Position numbers and translations under genes: made by a program
NCBI RefSeq assembly: GCF_002735305.1
Contig: NZ_PDYG01000008.1
Location: 31,871-95,870, forward strand
Direction: 5' to 3'
DNA: 64,000 nucleotides
Source of the DNA: Agathobacter ruminis
GTDB lineage: Bacteria; Bacillota; Clostridia; Lachnospirales; Lachnospiraceae
Notes under the pieces: model-generated
Told to the model about the DNA's origin: nothing
Seen by the model: only the letters and a program-made list of their open reading frames with translations
Database searches by the model: none
Shown: piece after piece, positions 25,828-36,011 of the stretch
Layout of the letters: each line of letters begins with the position of its first letter
Position numbering within the stretch: the first letter of the stretch is position 1

Positions 25828-28800
25828 ATGTTAGAACTCAAGAATATCAAAAAAGATTATCCTGCCGGAAATGGTTTGGTTCATGCTTTAAAGGGCATTG
25901 ATTTGAATTTCCGACACAATGAGTTTGTTTCGATTCTGGGTCCGTCCGGATGCGGCAAGACAACCATGCTCAACATCATTGGTGGTCTGGATCAGTATAC
26001 GGAAGGAGACCTGATCATCAATGGTATTTCGACAAGAAAATACAAGGATCGTGACTGGGACAGCTATCGCAACAATACCATCGGATTTGTCTTTCAAAGT
26101 TATAATCTGATTCCGCATCAGACGGTTTTGATGAATGTGGAACTGGCACTGACCCTTTCCGGTGTGTCCAAGGCAGAGCGCAAGCGCCGTGCAATTGAAG
26201 CGCTCGAAAAGGTTGGACTTGGCGATCAGCTGCATAAGCGTCCGAACAAGATGTCGGGCGGACAGATGCAGCGTGTAGCAATTGCGCGTGCAATTGTGAA
26301 CAATCCGGATATTATTATGGCGGATGAGCCGACCGGAGCACTGGATACCGAGACCAGTATTCAGGTTATGGATATTTTAAAAGAAATCGCCAAAGACCGT
26401 CTGGTTATCATGGTAACCCACAACCCGGAACTGGCTGAGAAATATTCGACCAGAATCATCCGTATGCTCGACGGAAAACTAATCGATGATTCCAATCCGC
26501 TGAGCGAAGAGGAAATCAGACAGGAGAATGAGTTCGTAAAAGCGCGCATGGAGCAAAATGCAGGCAAAAAGAAACGCCGCAAAGAAAAGAAGCCATCGAT
26601 GTCCTTTGCCACCTCATTCGGATTGTCGCTGAAGAACCTTTTCACAAAGAAAGGACGTACGGTCCTGACTGCATTTGCAGGAAGTATCGGAATTATCGGT
26701 ATCGCATTGATATCGTCGGTTTCGAATGGATTAAATACTTATATCGATCAGGTTCAGGAAGAGACATTGGCTTCCTATCCGCTGACAATTGAGGCAAGTT
26801 CCGTGGATTTGTCCACTTTGTTGAAACTGTTTCTCGGAGGTTCGGAGAACAGCCATGATCATGGCAATACCGATGTTTATATGAATCCGATCATGTATGA
26901 CATGATTGATGCCTTGAACAATGCGGAAACGACAGAAAATGATTTGAAATCCTTTAAGGAATATGTGGAAAAAGAACGCGCAGACAAAGACTCCGCAAGC
27001 GGTCTTTCGGATGCACTTTCCGCTGTGAAATATTCTTACGATCTGAATCTGCTTGTCTATACCGAAAATGTAGACGGCAACATTCTGTATTCCGATTCGG
27101 AACAGTTGTTGAACGATTTGATTACCGAATATATGGGCATTGATATGTCTTATATGAATACCATGGAGTCCTCAACCGGTAATCTTTCCGCTTTTTCTTC
27201 CATGTCCAATATGGGCATGAGCAGCATGACCGGTTCAACTGAATTGTGGTCCGAAATGCTCGAAGGAAATGACGGTGCATTGATCAGCGATATGGTATAT
27301 AACCAGTATGATCTGGTCTATGGCAACTGGCCGAATGATTATAACGAAGTAGTTCTTGTGCTGGATGAGAACAACGAATTGACCGATATGTCGCTGTACG
27401 CTCTCGGTTTGATTCCGGAGGAAGAGATGGCCGATCTGATGAAATCGGTGATGGACGGAAGCCAGGCCAAGCTGTCGACCGACCGCTGGTCTTATGAGGA
27501 TATCTGCAAAAGAGAATATCGCGTGGTACTCAATTCCGACTGCTACAGTTATGACGAGAATACCGGATTATATGCGGATTTGCGCAAGAGCGATGCAGGA
27601 TTACAATATCTCTACAGCAATGCGATTCCACTGAAGGTGGTAGGTGTCATCCGCCCAAATGAGGATGCCAATGCAAATATTATCGCAGGTTCGATTGCCT
27701 ATACTTCCGCTTTGACGGAATATGTCATCGAAGAATCCGGAAAAGCAGATGCCATTCGGATTCAGCGTGAAAGCCCGAACAAGGATATCATTACAGGTCT
27801 GCCGTTCAAATCCAGCAGCACCAATTTGACGGAAAAAGAAAAAGCGGATTATTTCCAAAATTATATCAATGAGCTGACGGACGAAGAGAAAGCGGCATTG
27901 TATACATCCATTCTTGCAACACCTCCAAAGGACCGGCTGGAAGAAATGATCAATCAGACCATGGATTCCGTGGATCGCGCAGCAATGGAAGAGGCCATGC
28001 GTCAGGTGATGGTGGAACAGATGGGAATGTCTGAAGATGATATCAACCATTATCTGGAGGAGATGTCAGCCGAAGATATCACAACCTATTACCGCACAAT
28101 GGTGGAACAACAGATTCGTGCACAATACGCAGCCGATGCGATGCAGCAGATTCAGACCATGCAGCCGGAACAGCTGGTCGCCGGTTTAATGGCGGCAGCA
28201 GAGTCCTATAGCGAGGCTGAGTCGGCATATTATTATGATGAAGTATTGGAATTTTCCGATACGACTTATGAGAAGAATCTGAGCAAACTCGGATATATCG
28301 ATATTGAGTCACCAAGCCGTATGGCCTTATATTCTTCTTCATTTGATGCGAAGGAAGTCATTGAAGATGCAATCAAGGATTACAACCGGGACAAAGATGA
28401 GCTGAAACAAATCACTTATACAGATTATGTAGGTTTGATGATGGGCTCAGTCAGCACCATTATCAATGCCATCAGTTATGTGCTGATTGCCTTTGTATCC
28501 ATCTCACTGATTGTATCATCGATTATGATTGGTGTGATTACCCTGATTTCGGTACAGGAGCGCACAAAGGAAATCGGTATTCTGCGCGCAATCGGTGCAT
28601 CCAAGAAAAATGTATCGCATATGTTTAATGCGGAGACCATCATCATCGGTTTTGTTGCGGGATTGCTGGGTGTTGTCATTTCGGCACTGTTGTGTCTGCC
28701 GATTAATGCCGTCATTCATCATCTGACCGATATCAACAATCTGAATGCATCATTGCCTGTGAATGCAGCAGTGATTCTGATACTGATCAGTATTTTGCTG

Positions 28801-28875
28801 ACCATGCTAGCAGGATTGATTCCGTCGCGCAGCGCGGCAAAGAAGGATCCGGTAGAAGCATTGCGCAGTGAGTAA
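25828..28875 (+). CDS. MacB/FtsX-type ABC protein, fused ATPase and permease
   Basis: 1015 residues, RBS AAAGGAG at 25815-25821. The N-terminal ATPase (about 1-230) has [17 protein letters not shown] and [11 protein letters not shown] basic linker KKKRRKEKK leads to the first membrane helix (about 285-305), a large extracellular domain of about 560 residues rich in Asp, Ser and Tyr, and three C-terminal helices with the FtsX/MacB signature [16 protein letters not shown]. This mechanotransmission class moves no substrate through the membrane itself but handles peptides, lipoproteins or antibiotics on the outer face. Last gene of the MarR operon and convergent with the channel gene 25 nt away. 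Confidence 0.88.
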   Translation: MLELKNIKKDYPAGNGLVHALKGIDLNFRHNEFVSILGPSGCGKTTMLNIIGGLDQYTEGDLIINGISTRKYKDRDWDSYRNNTIGFVFQSYNLIPHQTVLMNVELALTLSGVSKAERKRRAIEALEKVGLGDQLHKRPNKMSGGQMQRVAIARAIVNNPDIIMADEPTGALDTETSIQVMDILKEIAKDRLVIMVTHNPELAEKYSTRIIRMLDGKLIDDSNPLSEEEIRQENEFVKARMEQNAGKKKRRKEKKPSMSFATSFGLSLKNLFTKKGRTVLTAFAGSIGIIGIALISSVSNGLNTYIDQVQEETLASYPLTIEASSVDLSTLLKLFLGGSENSHDHGNTDVYMNPIMYDMIDALNNAETTENDLKSFKEYVEKERADKDSASGLSDALSAVKYSYDLNLLVYTENVDGNILYSDSEQLLNDLITEYMGIDMSYMNTMESSTGNLSAFSSMSNMGMSSMTGSTELWSEMLEGNDGALISDMVYNQYDLVYGNWPNDYNEVVLVLDENNELTDMSLYALGLIPEEEMADLMKSVMDGSQAKLSTDRWSYEDICKREYRVVLNSDCYSYDENTGLYADLRKSDAGLQYLYSNAIPLKVVGVIRPNEDANANIIAGSIAYTSALTEYVIEESGKADAIRIQRESPNKDIITGLPFKSSSTNLTEKEKADYFQNYINELTDEEKAALYTSILATPPKDRLEEMINQTMDSVDRAAMEEAMRQVMVEQMGMSEDDINHYLEEMSAEDITTYYRTMVEQQIRAQYAADAMQQIQTMQPEQLVAGLMAAAESYSEAESAYYYDEVLEFSDTTYEKNLSKLGYIDIESPSRMALYSSSFDAKEVIEDAIKDYNRDKDELKQITYTDYVGLMMGSVSTIINAISYVLIAFVSISLIVSSIMIGVITLISVQERTKEIGILRAIGASKKNVSHMFNAETIIIGFVAGLLGVVISALLCLPINAVIHHLTDINNLNASLPVNAAVILILISILLTMLAGLIPSRSAAKKDPVEALRSE

Positions 28876-28899
28876 AGGAGAATGCCATGACAATTCGTT

Positions 28900-29862
28900 T
28901 TAAGACTGCGACTTTTTCTGAATATGTGGTTCTTCATATTGGTAAACAGTAAGAACATCTTCAAGGCTGACGACATCATTGGAGTCAGCCTTGATTGCAT
29001 ATTTTCCCTTTTGACGAAGCAGGATATTCACCGGGTATTGCTGCTCGATTTCGGCGACGGTATGCCCGAGCCACTGGCTGTCGATGTCAATGATAATCGT
29101 ATGAATCCGCTGCAGATCATTGTTGGTCGAATCCTGTTCTTTTCGATATTGTTCTACAAAACCTGCCGAAATAATACCGGTAGGAATCGCAACAACCCCA
29201 ACTCCAAGAAATGCAATAAAGATTGCCATGATGCGCCCAATCGCAGTGATCGGATAGATATCGCCGTAGCCGACCGTCAGCAGAGTGGACATGCTCCACC
29301 ACAATCCGGAGAAGGCATTTTTAAATGCTTGTGGCTGTGCAGAATGCTCTGCCGAATACATAAACAGCGATGAGGCAAACATCAGAACCACAATGATAAA
29401 AATTGATGAAACGAGCTGGTTGCGCTTTTCATACAATACGCTTTTGATTACATGGAAAGAATCGGTATAGGAATTGATGCGGAACAGATGAAAGATGCGG
29501 ACCACGCGCAACAATCTGAATGCGACAAATCCCGACATAAAGAAAAACGGCAAAATCGTAAACAGTTCAATGATTCCGTCAAAAGATATCATAAATCGCA
29601 GGACTGCTTTCGCGCGATGGCTCGTCGGATACAGATATTCCGCAGTCCAGAGCCGCAAAATATATTCTGCGATAAAGAGCACAATTGTGACCGTTTCCAC
29701 TACCACAAAGACATTCTGATAGTTTGCCAGCTCATCAAATGTCTGCAGGATCATCGTTGCAATGTTGACCAGAATCACAATCACGATTCCAAGATCAAAC
29801 GCACGACTCGCAAAATCCCCCTTTTGCCCAATCTGTATAATATCAAAAATTCTACGCTTCAT
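28900..29862 (-). CDS. Voltage-gated potassium channel-like ion transporter
   Basis: 320 residues. Six membrane segments plus a pore: S1-S3 in the first 110 residues, an S4-like FRLLRVVRIFHLFRI (about 115-129) with regularly spaced arginines, then the pore helix and selectivity filter TVGYGD at 196-201, and S6 up to about 240. The cytoplasmic tail (about 245-320) is charged and short, without an RCK domain. TVGYGD predicts potassium selectivity. The RBS on the minus strand is AAAGGCG just upstream of 29862. It ends 25 nt from the end of the convergent ABC gene and no clear terminator lies between them; a 9-bp inverted repeat (28963-28971 with 28984-28992) falls inside its 3' coding end. Confidence 0.9.
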   Translation of the reverse strand: MKRRIFDIIQIGQKGDFASRAFDLGIVIVILVNIATMILQTFDELANYQNVFVVVETVTIVLFIAEYILRLWTAEYLYPTSHRAKAVLRFMISFDGIIELFTILPFFFMSGFVAFRLLRVVRIFHLFRINSYTDSFHVIKSVLYEKRNQLVSSIFIIVVLMFASSLFMYSAEHSAQPQAFKNAFSGLWWSMSTLLTVGYGDIYPITAIGRIMAIFIAFLGVGVVAIPTGIISAGFVEQYRKEQDSTNNDLQRIHTIIIDIDSQWLGHTVAEIEQQYPVNILLRQKGKYAIKADSNDVVSLEDVLTVYQYEEPHIQKKSQS

Positions 29863-30035
29863 AGCAACCCGCCTTTCTCCATTTCTAGTATATCCAATTC
29901 TTTTCTGTTAGAAAAGATTAGATTCCGATATGGATTCATAAAATCTTAAGAAATATTAAGGGATTGAGTACTTGTGATTTTGAAGAAGAATGGGTAATCT
30001 TTATGTAGCATAGTTTTAACGAAAGGGAGAAAAGA

Positions 30036-32807
30036 ATGTTAGAAGTACGGAATTTAACAAAAGTATATAAGCCGAAAAAGGGTGTCCCGGTTCTGGCGGT
30101 GGATCATGTGAATCTGCGATTTCCGGATAAAGGAATGGTATTCCTGTTGGGAAAATCCGGAAGCGGTAAATCCACGATGCTGAATCTGCTTGGCGGTCTG
30201 GATATCTATGATGATGGCGAGATTATTATTAAAGGCAAATCGTCCAAGAATTTCAAGCAGAAGGATTTTGATTCCTATCGCAATACTTATCTGGGATTTA
30301 TTTTTCAGGAATACAATATTCTAGAAGAATTCAATGTCGGTGCTAATATTGCATTGGCATTGCAGTTGCAGAGTCAGAAGGTAACCGATGAGAAAATCAA
30401 TCAGATTCTCGAGCAGGTTGATCTGGCAGGATATGGAAACAGAAAACCGAATGAATTGTCCGGCGGTCAGAAGCAGCGTGTGGCAATCGCACGTGCACTG
30501 GTCAAGGATCCGGAAATCATCATGGCGGATGAGCCGACGGGAGCGCTCGATTCCGTGACCGGAAAACAGGTGCTCGATACTTTAAAGAAGCTGTCAAGGG
30601 ATAAGTTGGTCATCGTGGTATCGCATGACAGGGAATTCGCGGAGCATTATGCGGATCGTATCATCGAAATGTCGGATGGTCATGTAATCAGTGATATGGA
30701 ATATTTCGGAGAAGAAGTGGATGCGTCAAATGAGGGGCTGACCTTTGGTTCGGACAGCATTCTTGTGGCGCCGCAGTATCATTTGACACAGGCTGATCTC
30801 GATGCAATCAATGAATGGCTCGAAGTCAAGGGCAACGGTGGAACCATTGCTGTGGGAAATCAATCGGATTCCTATGTCCTGCGCAGCTGCACACCGACGG
30901 ATGAGAGCCGGATCATCCCACAGATAGCAGGGGCATTCAGACTGATCAAATCCAAGCTTCCGATGCGAAACGCATTTAAGATTGGTGCGAGCGGATTAAA
31001 GCATAAGAAGTTCCGACTGGTAATCACCATTTTGTTGTCATGTGTGGCATATGGATTGTTTGGTCTGGCAGATACACTTGCAAGTTATGATCATATCAAT
31101 ACCTGTACGAAGTCCATCATGGACAGTGACATCAATTATGCAACATTCCAGAAGGCACAGTTCTATAAATACAATGGTCTTATGGAAGGAATCTGGGATT
31201 CTTCGGACAGCGCTCTCAAAGACGAAGATTTCGAAAAAATCGAAAAGAATACAGGAATCAAAGTGGTTGGCGCTTATGTGCCGCAGACATGGGAAACCAA
31301 TGATCCGTATGGCAATTCCGTAAATACGTTCCAGACACAATATGATACCGGTTATGAATTTACCAAAACAGATTATCATATTTACGCATACGGATTTTCG
31401 GGATATGCGACTCTGGATCAGGAAATGCTTGATGCCAGCGGATTTCATCTGATTGCGGGCAGACTCGCGGACGGAAGCAAGGACGAGATGGTCATCAGCA
31501 GCTATATTGCACAGACCTTTATGCTTGCCGGATATCGTGAATATCAGGAAAATGAAGAGTCAACGACACGCTATGAAACCATCAAAGAGCCTGCTGATAT
31601 GGTGGGAAAAACCATTCGTATCGATGGCGTCGATATGGAAATTGTCGGCGTGGTGGACACCGGATTTGATCTGGACCGTTATAAGTCTCTTACCGAAGAA
31701 AACAAGGGATTAAACAGTATGGATCTGATCCTGCAGACTGCATTAAACGGAGAATTACAGAAGGCGAGAGAATTAAGTTTCCTGCAGATGATTATGGTCG
31801 GGGATGGCTATATCCAGAAGGTGCAGGAGCGCAACTCCAAAATCTGTAAAATCAAACCGGAATATTTCATAAGCTATCACAAGGGCGAAGAATATGATTT
31901 TTATCCGGATACACTCATCCGATTGGATCAAATTGACCAATCAAAAGTGATATGGCTTGGCGAACCGAAGAAAAGTCTTTCGAAAAATGAGATCATTTTG
32001 ACACAGGATTGTCTGGAACAAGCTGCAGAAATGAAAGGCATCGGGCTTGAAGAATTGCTCAAGGACCCGATTGAATTGAATTACCAATTAGGGAAATCGG
32101 AAAGAGTGGGCGAAGGCTGGGAAGAAGAAACTGAATTCGAGGATACGGTTCAGGTGGTTGGCTATCTGCCGTATGAATCCACTTCCTTTTATGAAGGAGT
32201 GGTATTGGACGATCAGTCTTTCGAGAAGCTGGCCTATTCCGAAAAAGGAAAATATACATTCGCAATCGGAGCAATGCCAAAGTCTGCCTCCGATGTGAAA
32301 AAGATTGTAAAATATGCTTACACCGGAAAGGGAGGCGTACGCTACACCCTGCAAAATTCCGTGACTTATGAGCTGGATGGTCTGGATGAAGTCTTTAAGG
32401 CGCTTAGTAAGATCTTTGTAAGAGTCGGAATTTTCTTTGCAATCTTTGCAAGTGTGATGATGGCTACATTTATCTCAAGCAGTATCGCATACAAAAAGCA
32501 GGAAATCGGTATTCTGCGTGCAATCGGTGCGCGTGGAAGTGATGTCTTCCGAATCTTTTTCTCAGAGAGCTTTGTGATTGCAATGATTAATTTCGTGCTT
32601 TCGACAACAGGCGTATTCATTGCGACTTTGCTTGTAAACAGATTGGCGCGTCGCTCAACCGGACTTTTGGTTACCATCTTGAATTTTGACCTGCGTCAGG
32701 TGGGATTACTGTTTCTGGTAAGTATTGCGGTTGCAGCACTTGCAAGTTTCCTTCCGGTTAACCACAATGCGAGAAAGCGTCCGATTGACGCAATTCGCAA
32801 TCGATAG
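30036..32807 (+). CDS. MacB/FtsX-type ABC protein, second copy
   Basis: 923 residues, RBS AAAGGGAGA at 30022-30030. ATPase domain about 1-225 with GKSGSGKST, LSGGQKQR and [10 protein letters not shown], then a 90-residue soluble linker, one membrane helix (about 325-345), a roughly 440-residue extracellular domain, and three C-terminal helices with [15 protein letters not shown]. It is shorter than the 25828 protein and clearly diverged outside the ATPase and the final helices, so it is a paralogue with a different external sensor or handler domain. It is not in the MarR operon: the channel gene is between them on the other strand. No two-component system lies next to it, unlike BceAB transporters. 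Confidence 0.86.
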   Translation: MLEVRNLTKVYKPKKGVPVLAVDHVNLRFPDKGMVFLLGKSGSGKSTMLNLLGGLDIYDDGEIIIKGKSSKNFKQKDFDSYRNTYLGFIFQEYNILEEFNVGANIALALQLQSQKVTDEKINQILEQVDLAGYGNRKPNELSGGQKQRVAIARALVKDPEIIMADEPTGALDSVTGKQVLDTLKKLSRDKLVIVVSHDREFAEHYADRIIEMSDGHVISDMEYFGEEVDASNEGLTFGSDSILVAPQYHLTQADLDAINEWLEVKGNGGTIAVGNQSDSYVLRSCTPTDESRIIPQIAGAFRLIKSKLPMRNAFKIGASGLKHKKFRLVITILLSCVAYGLFGLADTLASYDHINTCTKSIMDSDINYATFQKAQFYKYNGLMEGIWDSSDSALKDEDFEKIEKNTGIKVVGAYVPQTWETNDPYGNSVNTFQTQYDTGYEFTKTDYHIYAYGFSGYATLDQEMLDASGFHLIAGRLADGSKDEMVISSYIAQTFMLAGYREYQENEESTTRYETIKEPADMVGKTIRIDGVDMEIVGVVDTGFDLDRYKSLTEENKGLNSMDLILQTALNGELQKARELSFLQMIMVGDGYIQKVQERNSKICKIKPEYFISYHKGEEYDFYPDTLIRLDQIDQSKVIWLGEPKKSLSKNEIILTQDCLEQAAEMKGIGLEELLKDPIELNYQLGKSERVGEGWEEETEFEDTVQVVGYLPYESTSFYEGVVLDDQSFEKLAYSEKGKYTFAIGAMPKSASDVKKIVKYAYTGKGGVRYTLQNSVTYELDGLDEVFKALSKIFVRVGIFFAIFASVMMATFISSSIAYKKQEIGILRAIGARGSDVFRIFFSESFVIAMINFVLSTTGVFIATLLVNRLARRSTGLLVTILNFDLRQVGLLFLVSIAVAALASFLPVNHNARKRPIDAIRNR

Positions 32808-32830
32808 TAAAATGGATTATCGATGTTTTT
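32800..32830 (+). terminator. Weak terminator-like hairpin
   Basis: Seven-bp stem ATCGATA (32800-32806) with TATCGAT (32818-32824), then GTTTTT. It overlaps the stop of the ABC gene and leaves GH43 only 17 nt downstream, so some read-through is likely. Confidence 0.4.
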
Positions 32831-32846
32831 GTGAGGGAGAAATATT

Positions 32847-34256
32847 ATGACAGTTTTTAATCCATACCTGCCTTTGAATGAATATGTTCCGGATGGGGAG
32901 CCGCATTTGTTTGAGGGAAGAGTATATATTTACGGTTCCCATGATAAGGCGGGCGGAACCGGATATTGTGAGGACCACTATGTGGCATGGTCTGCGCCGG
33001 AAAATGATTTGTCCGATTGGCAGTATGAGGGCGTCATTTATCGACGCAATCAGGATCCGATGAATGCGGATGACAGTCTGCAGCTGTATGCACCTGATGT
33101 CGTATGCGGTGCGGACGGAAGATATTATCTGTATTATACGTTCAACAACTGCAAAGCAATCGGTGTGGCTGTTGCAGACAAGCCAAACGGACCGTTTGAA
33201 TTTTACGGTCATGTGAAATTCCCGGACGGAACCGTCTGGGAAAAGCCGACCCCATTTGATCCTGCAGTGCTGAATGATGATGGAAAATTTTATATCTATT
33301 CCGGATTTACTCCGAGTGGAGAAAAGAAAGATATCTTCCCACCGGAAATCAAATGTGATGAGTGGTCTGTGGTAGCCGGGCTCGCAGAGGATATGGTTAC
33401 GACGCTTGAGATGCCGCATAATCTGATTCCTTCCGAGGAACAGGCAGGGGGCACAAGCTTTGAAGGACATGGATTCTTTGAGGCCTCATCGATTCGCAAA
33501 TTTGATGGACGTTATTATTTTGTTTATTCATCTCATAAGTCGCATGAATTATGCTATGCAATCAGCGATTATCCGGACCGTGATTTTGTATTCGGCGGCA
33601 CACTGGTATCCAATGCGGATGTCGGATTGAACGGAAATGAGACGCATGTGGCACCGGCAGGAAACAATCACGGCGGACTGCTCAGGGCAAACGGAGAATA
33701 TTATATTTTTTATCATCGACAGACTCATGGCACCGAATATTCGCGTCAGGGCTGCGCAGAGAAGCTTGCGATGCGCAAAGACGGCGGATTCGATCAGGTG
33801 GAAGTGACCAGTTGTGGATTAAACAATGGTCCGTTGCCTGCTTCGGGCGCCTATCCGGCTGCAATCGCATGTACGATTCAATGCCCGAAATATCCGAATG
33901 CCATTGCATATGACAATCCGGTTATGTCAGAGACCACCATGGTGACGGAGCAAAAAAATCAGGTGTTTGTCGCCAATATCTCAGATGGTACTGTTTTGGG
34001 ATACAAATATTTTGCATTTCTCGGTGCAGACATGCTCATCGTTGAGATGAAGGGCCTGTATGACGGAGCCATACTTGTCGCAACCGATCCAAAAGGAGAG
34101 AATGTGATTGGTGAGGCCGATCTGCATATCCAGTCGGAGGACTTTGGCTGCGAATTAATCCCGCTTGCGGATGTCAGCGGTACGCAGGCTCTGTATTTCC
34201 TGTTTGAAGGAAAGGGAATGCTTGATATGAGAAGCTTTGCATTCTTAAATATGTAA
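32847..34256 (+). CDS. GH43-family glycoside hydrolase
   Basis: 469 residues, RBS GAGGGAG at 32832-32838, no signal peptide, so cytoplasmic. The five-bladed propeller of family 43 is recognised from NEYVPDGEPHLFEGRVYIYG (base Asp region), LYAPDVVCGADGRYYLYY, FDPAVLNDDGKFYIYSG (pKa-setting Asp) and FFEASSIRKFDGRYYFVYS (acid Glu). A C-terminal domain of about 120 residues follows, possibly a beta-sandwich. Family 43 enzymes release arabinose or xylose residues from plant oligosaccharides; which one is not decided by eye. It lies between an ABC protein and cls and near a GH3, suggesting use of imported plant-derived oligosaccharides. Confidence 0.85.
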   Translation: MTVFNPYLPLNEYVPDGEPHLFEGRVYIYGSHDKAGGTGYCEDHYVAWSAPENDLSDWQYEGVIYRRNQDPMNADDSLQLYAPDVVCGADGRYYLYYTFNNCKAIGVAVADKPNGPFEFYGHVKFPDGTVWEKPTPFDPAVLNDDGKFYIYSGFTPSGEKKDIFPPEIKCDEWSVVAGLAEDMVTTLEMPHNLIPSEEQAGGTSFEGHGFFEASSIRKFDGRYYFVYSSHKSHELCYAISDYPDRDFVFGGTLVSNADVGLNGNETHVAPAGNNHGGLLRANGEYYIFYHRQTHGTEYSRQGCAEKLAMRKDGGFDQVEVTSCGLNNGPLPASGAYPAAIACTIQCPKYPNAIAYDNPVMSETTMVTEQKNQVFVANISDGTVLGYKYFAFLGADMLIVEMKGLYDGAILVATDPKGENVIGEADLHIQSEDFGCELIPLADVSGTQALYFLFEGKGMLDMRSFAFLNM

Positions 34257-34278
34257 ACTAAAAAATTGACACCTTACT

Positions 34279-34315
34279 AAAAAGAGAGGACTATGATTTG
34301 GTTCTCTCTTTTTTT
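34279..34315 (+). terminator. Intrinsic terminator after GH43
   Basis: Ten-bp A/G-T/C stem 34279-34288 with 34304-34313, 15-nt loop, T-run to 34315. Confidence 0.82.
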
Positions 34316-34329
34316 ATAATTTTAAAAAG

Positions 34330-34358
34330 TTGAAATAATCGTTTTTTTCGCCTACAAT
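34330..34358 (+). promoter_or_regulatory. Promoter giving an apparently leaderless cls transcript
   Basis: TTGAAA at 34330-34335, 17-nt spacer, TACAAT at 34353-34358. Only seven bases separate the -10 box from the ATG at 34366, so the expected transcription start coincides with the initiation codon. No ribosome binding site is present. Confidence 0.8.
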
Positions 34359-34365
34359 ATTTGGT

Positions 34366-35976
34366 ATGAATAAGACGATTTCTACCAATCAACCAATGAG
34401 AAAATATGGACCGAGAAGATATATTCCGTCCATCATCAACTTTTTCCTTTCGGCGATTTTGATTGTGGCGCAATTTATATGGATTGCATCGGTGATTGCC
34501 TGGGGCGCACAGGGGAATTATGCCATCAACCTGGGATTACAGGTGATTGCGGTTGCCCTGACACTTTATATTTGCAGCCGGGATATCCGGACTTCGCACA
34601 AATTGTCATGGACATTCCTGATTCTGTTTTTGCCGATTGTCGGAATCGTGACTTATTTTTTGTTTGGACGCCCGGAGCTGACCAGCGGAAAACGCAAAAA
34701 GATGGAAGCGGTTCTGGCCCAGACCGGCCAATATAGGATGAGTGATCCGACTGTGACGGAAGCACTCAGGACAGAATGCCCGGATGCGTATCTGCAATCG
34801 GAATATATTGCCAATTATGGCGGTTATCCGATCTTTCGCGAGGAGGACACACGCTATTATGACAGCGGTGAAGCCATGTTCCCGGAATATCTGGAGGATT
34901 TGAAAAAGGCAAAGCACTTTATCTTTATTGAATTCTTTATTCTCGGAACGGGAGAAATGCTCGGCCGTACCTTGGAGGTACTCGAGCAGAAGGTGAAAGA
35001 AGGCGTCGAAGTATATATGATTTTCGACGATTTTGGCAGTATTCAGGTATTGCCGCGCAAATTTGACCGCATTCTGGAAAAGAAAGGCATTCATGCAATT
35101 CGGTTTAATCCGTTCAAACCGTTTCTGTCCATTGTGATGAACAACCGCGATCACCGCAAGATTGTTGTCATTGACAATCAGGTTTGCTATACCGGAGGGG
35201 TGAATCTGGCAGACGAATATATCAATGCGATTGAACGCTTTGGATATTGGAAGGATGCAGCCGTCCGGATTACCGGACCGGCCACGCGAAATTTTACGGT
35301 CATGTTTCTGGAAATGTGGGAATATGCACGCTCCGAAAAAATGGATTATGCGCATTACCTGCGCCAATATGAAGATGATCCATATTATCGCCGCAGCGAT
35401 TATGACGAATATATGCCGCAGGAGGGAAACGGATATGTACAGCCATATTGCGATTTCCCGCTCGACCGGGAATATGTCGGGGAAAATGTGTATTTGAATA
35501 TGATTGGAAGGGCGCATAAATATGTCTATATTGCGACCCCGTATCTGATCATCAGTTCCGAGATGACCAAGGCACTTGTAAATGCCGCAAAATCCGGTGT
35601 GGATGTCAGAATTCTTGTCCCGGCAATTCCGGACAAGAAACTGATTTATCTGATGACCAAATCCAATTTCCGTTCGCTGGTAAACGGTGGCGTAAAGATT
35701 TATACGTACACACCGGGATTTGTACATACAAAATGCTTTGTGGCGGATGACTGCTATGCAACCATCGGAAGCATCAATCTGGATTATCGCAGCCTGACCC
35801 TGCATTTTGAATGCGGCAGTTTCCATTACAACACAAAGGTAATCAGTGATGTGAAACGCGATTTGTACGGCGCGATGCAGGTCAGCCATGAAGTATCGGT
35901 CGAGGAGTGCGAACAAAAGAATGTCATCGTCAGAACCATGTTGATGGTATTAAAACTGTTTACACCAATGATGTAA
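34366..35976 (+). CDS. cls: Cardiolipin synthase, phospholipase D family
   Basis: 536 residues. Two N-terminal membrane helices (about 21-45 and 52-68, then a third near 82-100) anchor two phospholipase D domains. The HKD motifs are complete: HRKIVVID (first, about residues 263-270) and HTKCFVAD (second, about 454-461), each followed by the family Gly/Asn or Ser pattern (GGVN, GSINLDYRS). The enzyme joins two phosphatidylglycerols to cardiolipin at the membrane. The start is set by the -10 box immediately upstream; the next in-frame ATG (codon 11) has no RBS either. Translation from a leaderless message is inferred. A 436-codon antisense reading frame over this gene is a compositional shadow. 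Confidence 0.92.
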   Translation: MNKTISTNQPMRKYGPRRYIPSIINFFLSAILIVAQFIWIASVIAWGAQGNYAINLGLQVIAVALTLYICSRDIRTSHKLSWTFLILFLPIVGIVTYFLFGRPELTSGKRKKMEAVLAQTGQYRMSDPTVTEALRTECPDAYLQSEYIANYGGYPIFREEDTRYYDSGEAMFPEYLEDLKKAKHFIFIEFFILGTGEMLGRTLEVLEQKVKEGVEVYMIFDDFGSIQVLPRKFDRILEKKGIHAIRFNPFKPFLSIVMNNRDHRKIVVIDNQVCYTGGVNLADEYINAIERFGYWKDAAVRITGPATRNFTVMFLEMWEYARSEKMDYAHYLRQYEDDPYYRRSDYDEYMPQEGNGYVQPYCDFPLDREYVGENVYLNMIGRAHKYVYIATPYLIISSEMTKALVNAAKSGVDVRILVPAIPDKKLIYLMTKSNFRSLVNGGVKIYTYTPGFVHTKCFVADDCYATIGSINLDYRSLTLHFECGSFHYNTKVISDVKRDLYGAMQVSHEVSVEECEQKNVIVRTMLMVLKLFTPMM

Positions 35977-36011
35977 ATTGAATGATTAGAAATGAAATGC
36001 GAGGATGAATC

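Noticed and set aside
28963..28992. Terminator for the convergent ABC and channel genes
   Set aside because: The 9-bp stem is perfect but lies inside the channel coding region and has no T-run on either strand.
34606..35916. 436-codon minus-strand reading frame across the cardiolipin synthase gene
   Set aside because: It is exactly antisense to a gene with both HKD motifs, has no recognisable domain or RBS, and reflects codon bias of the real frame.
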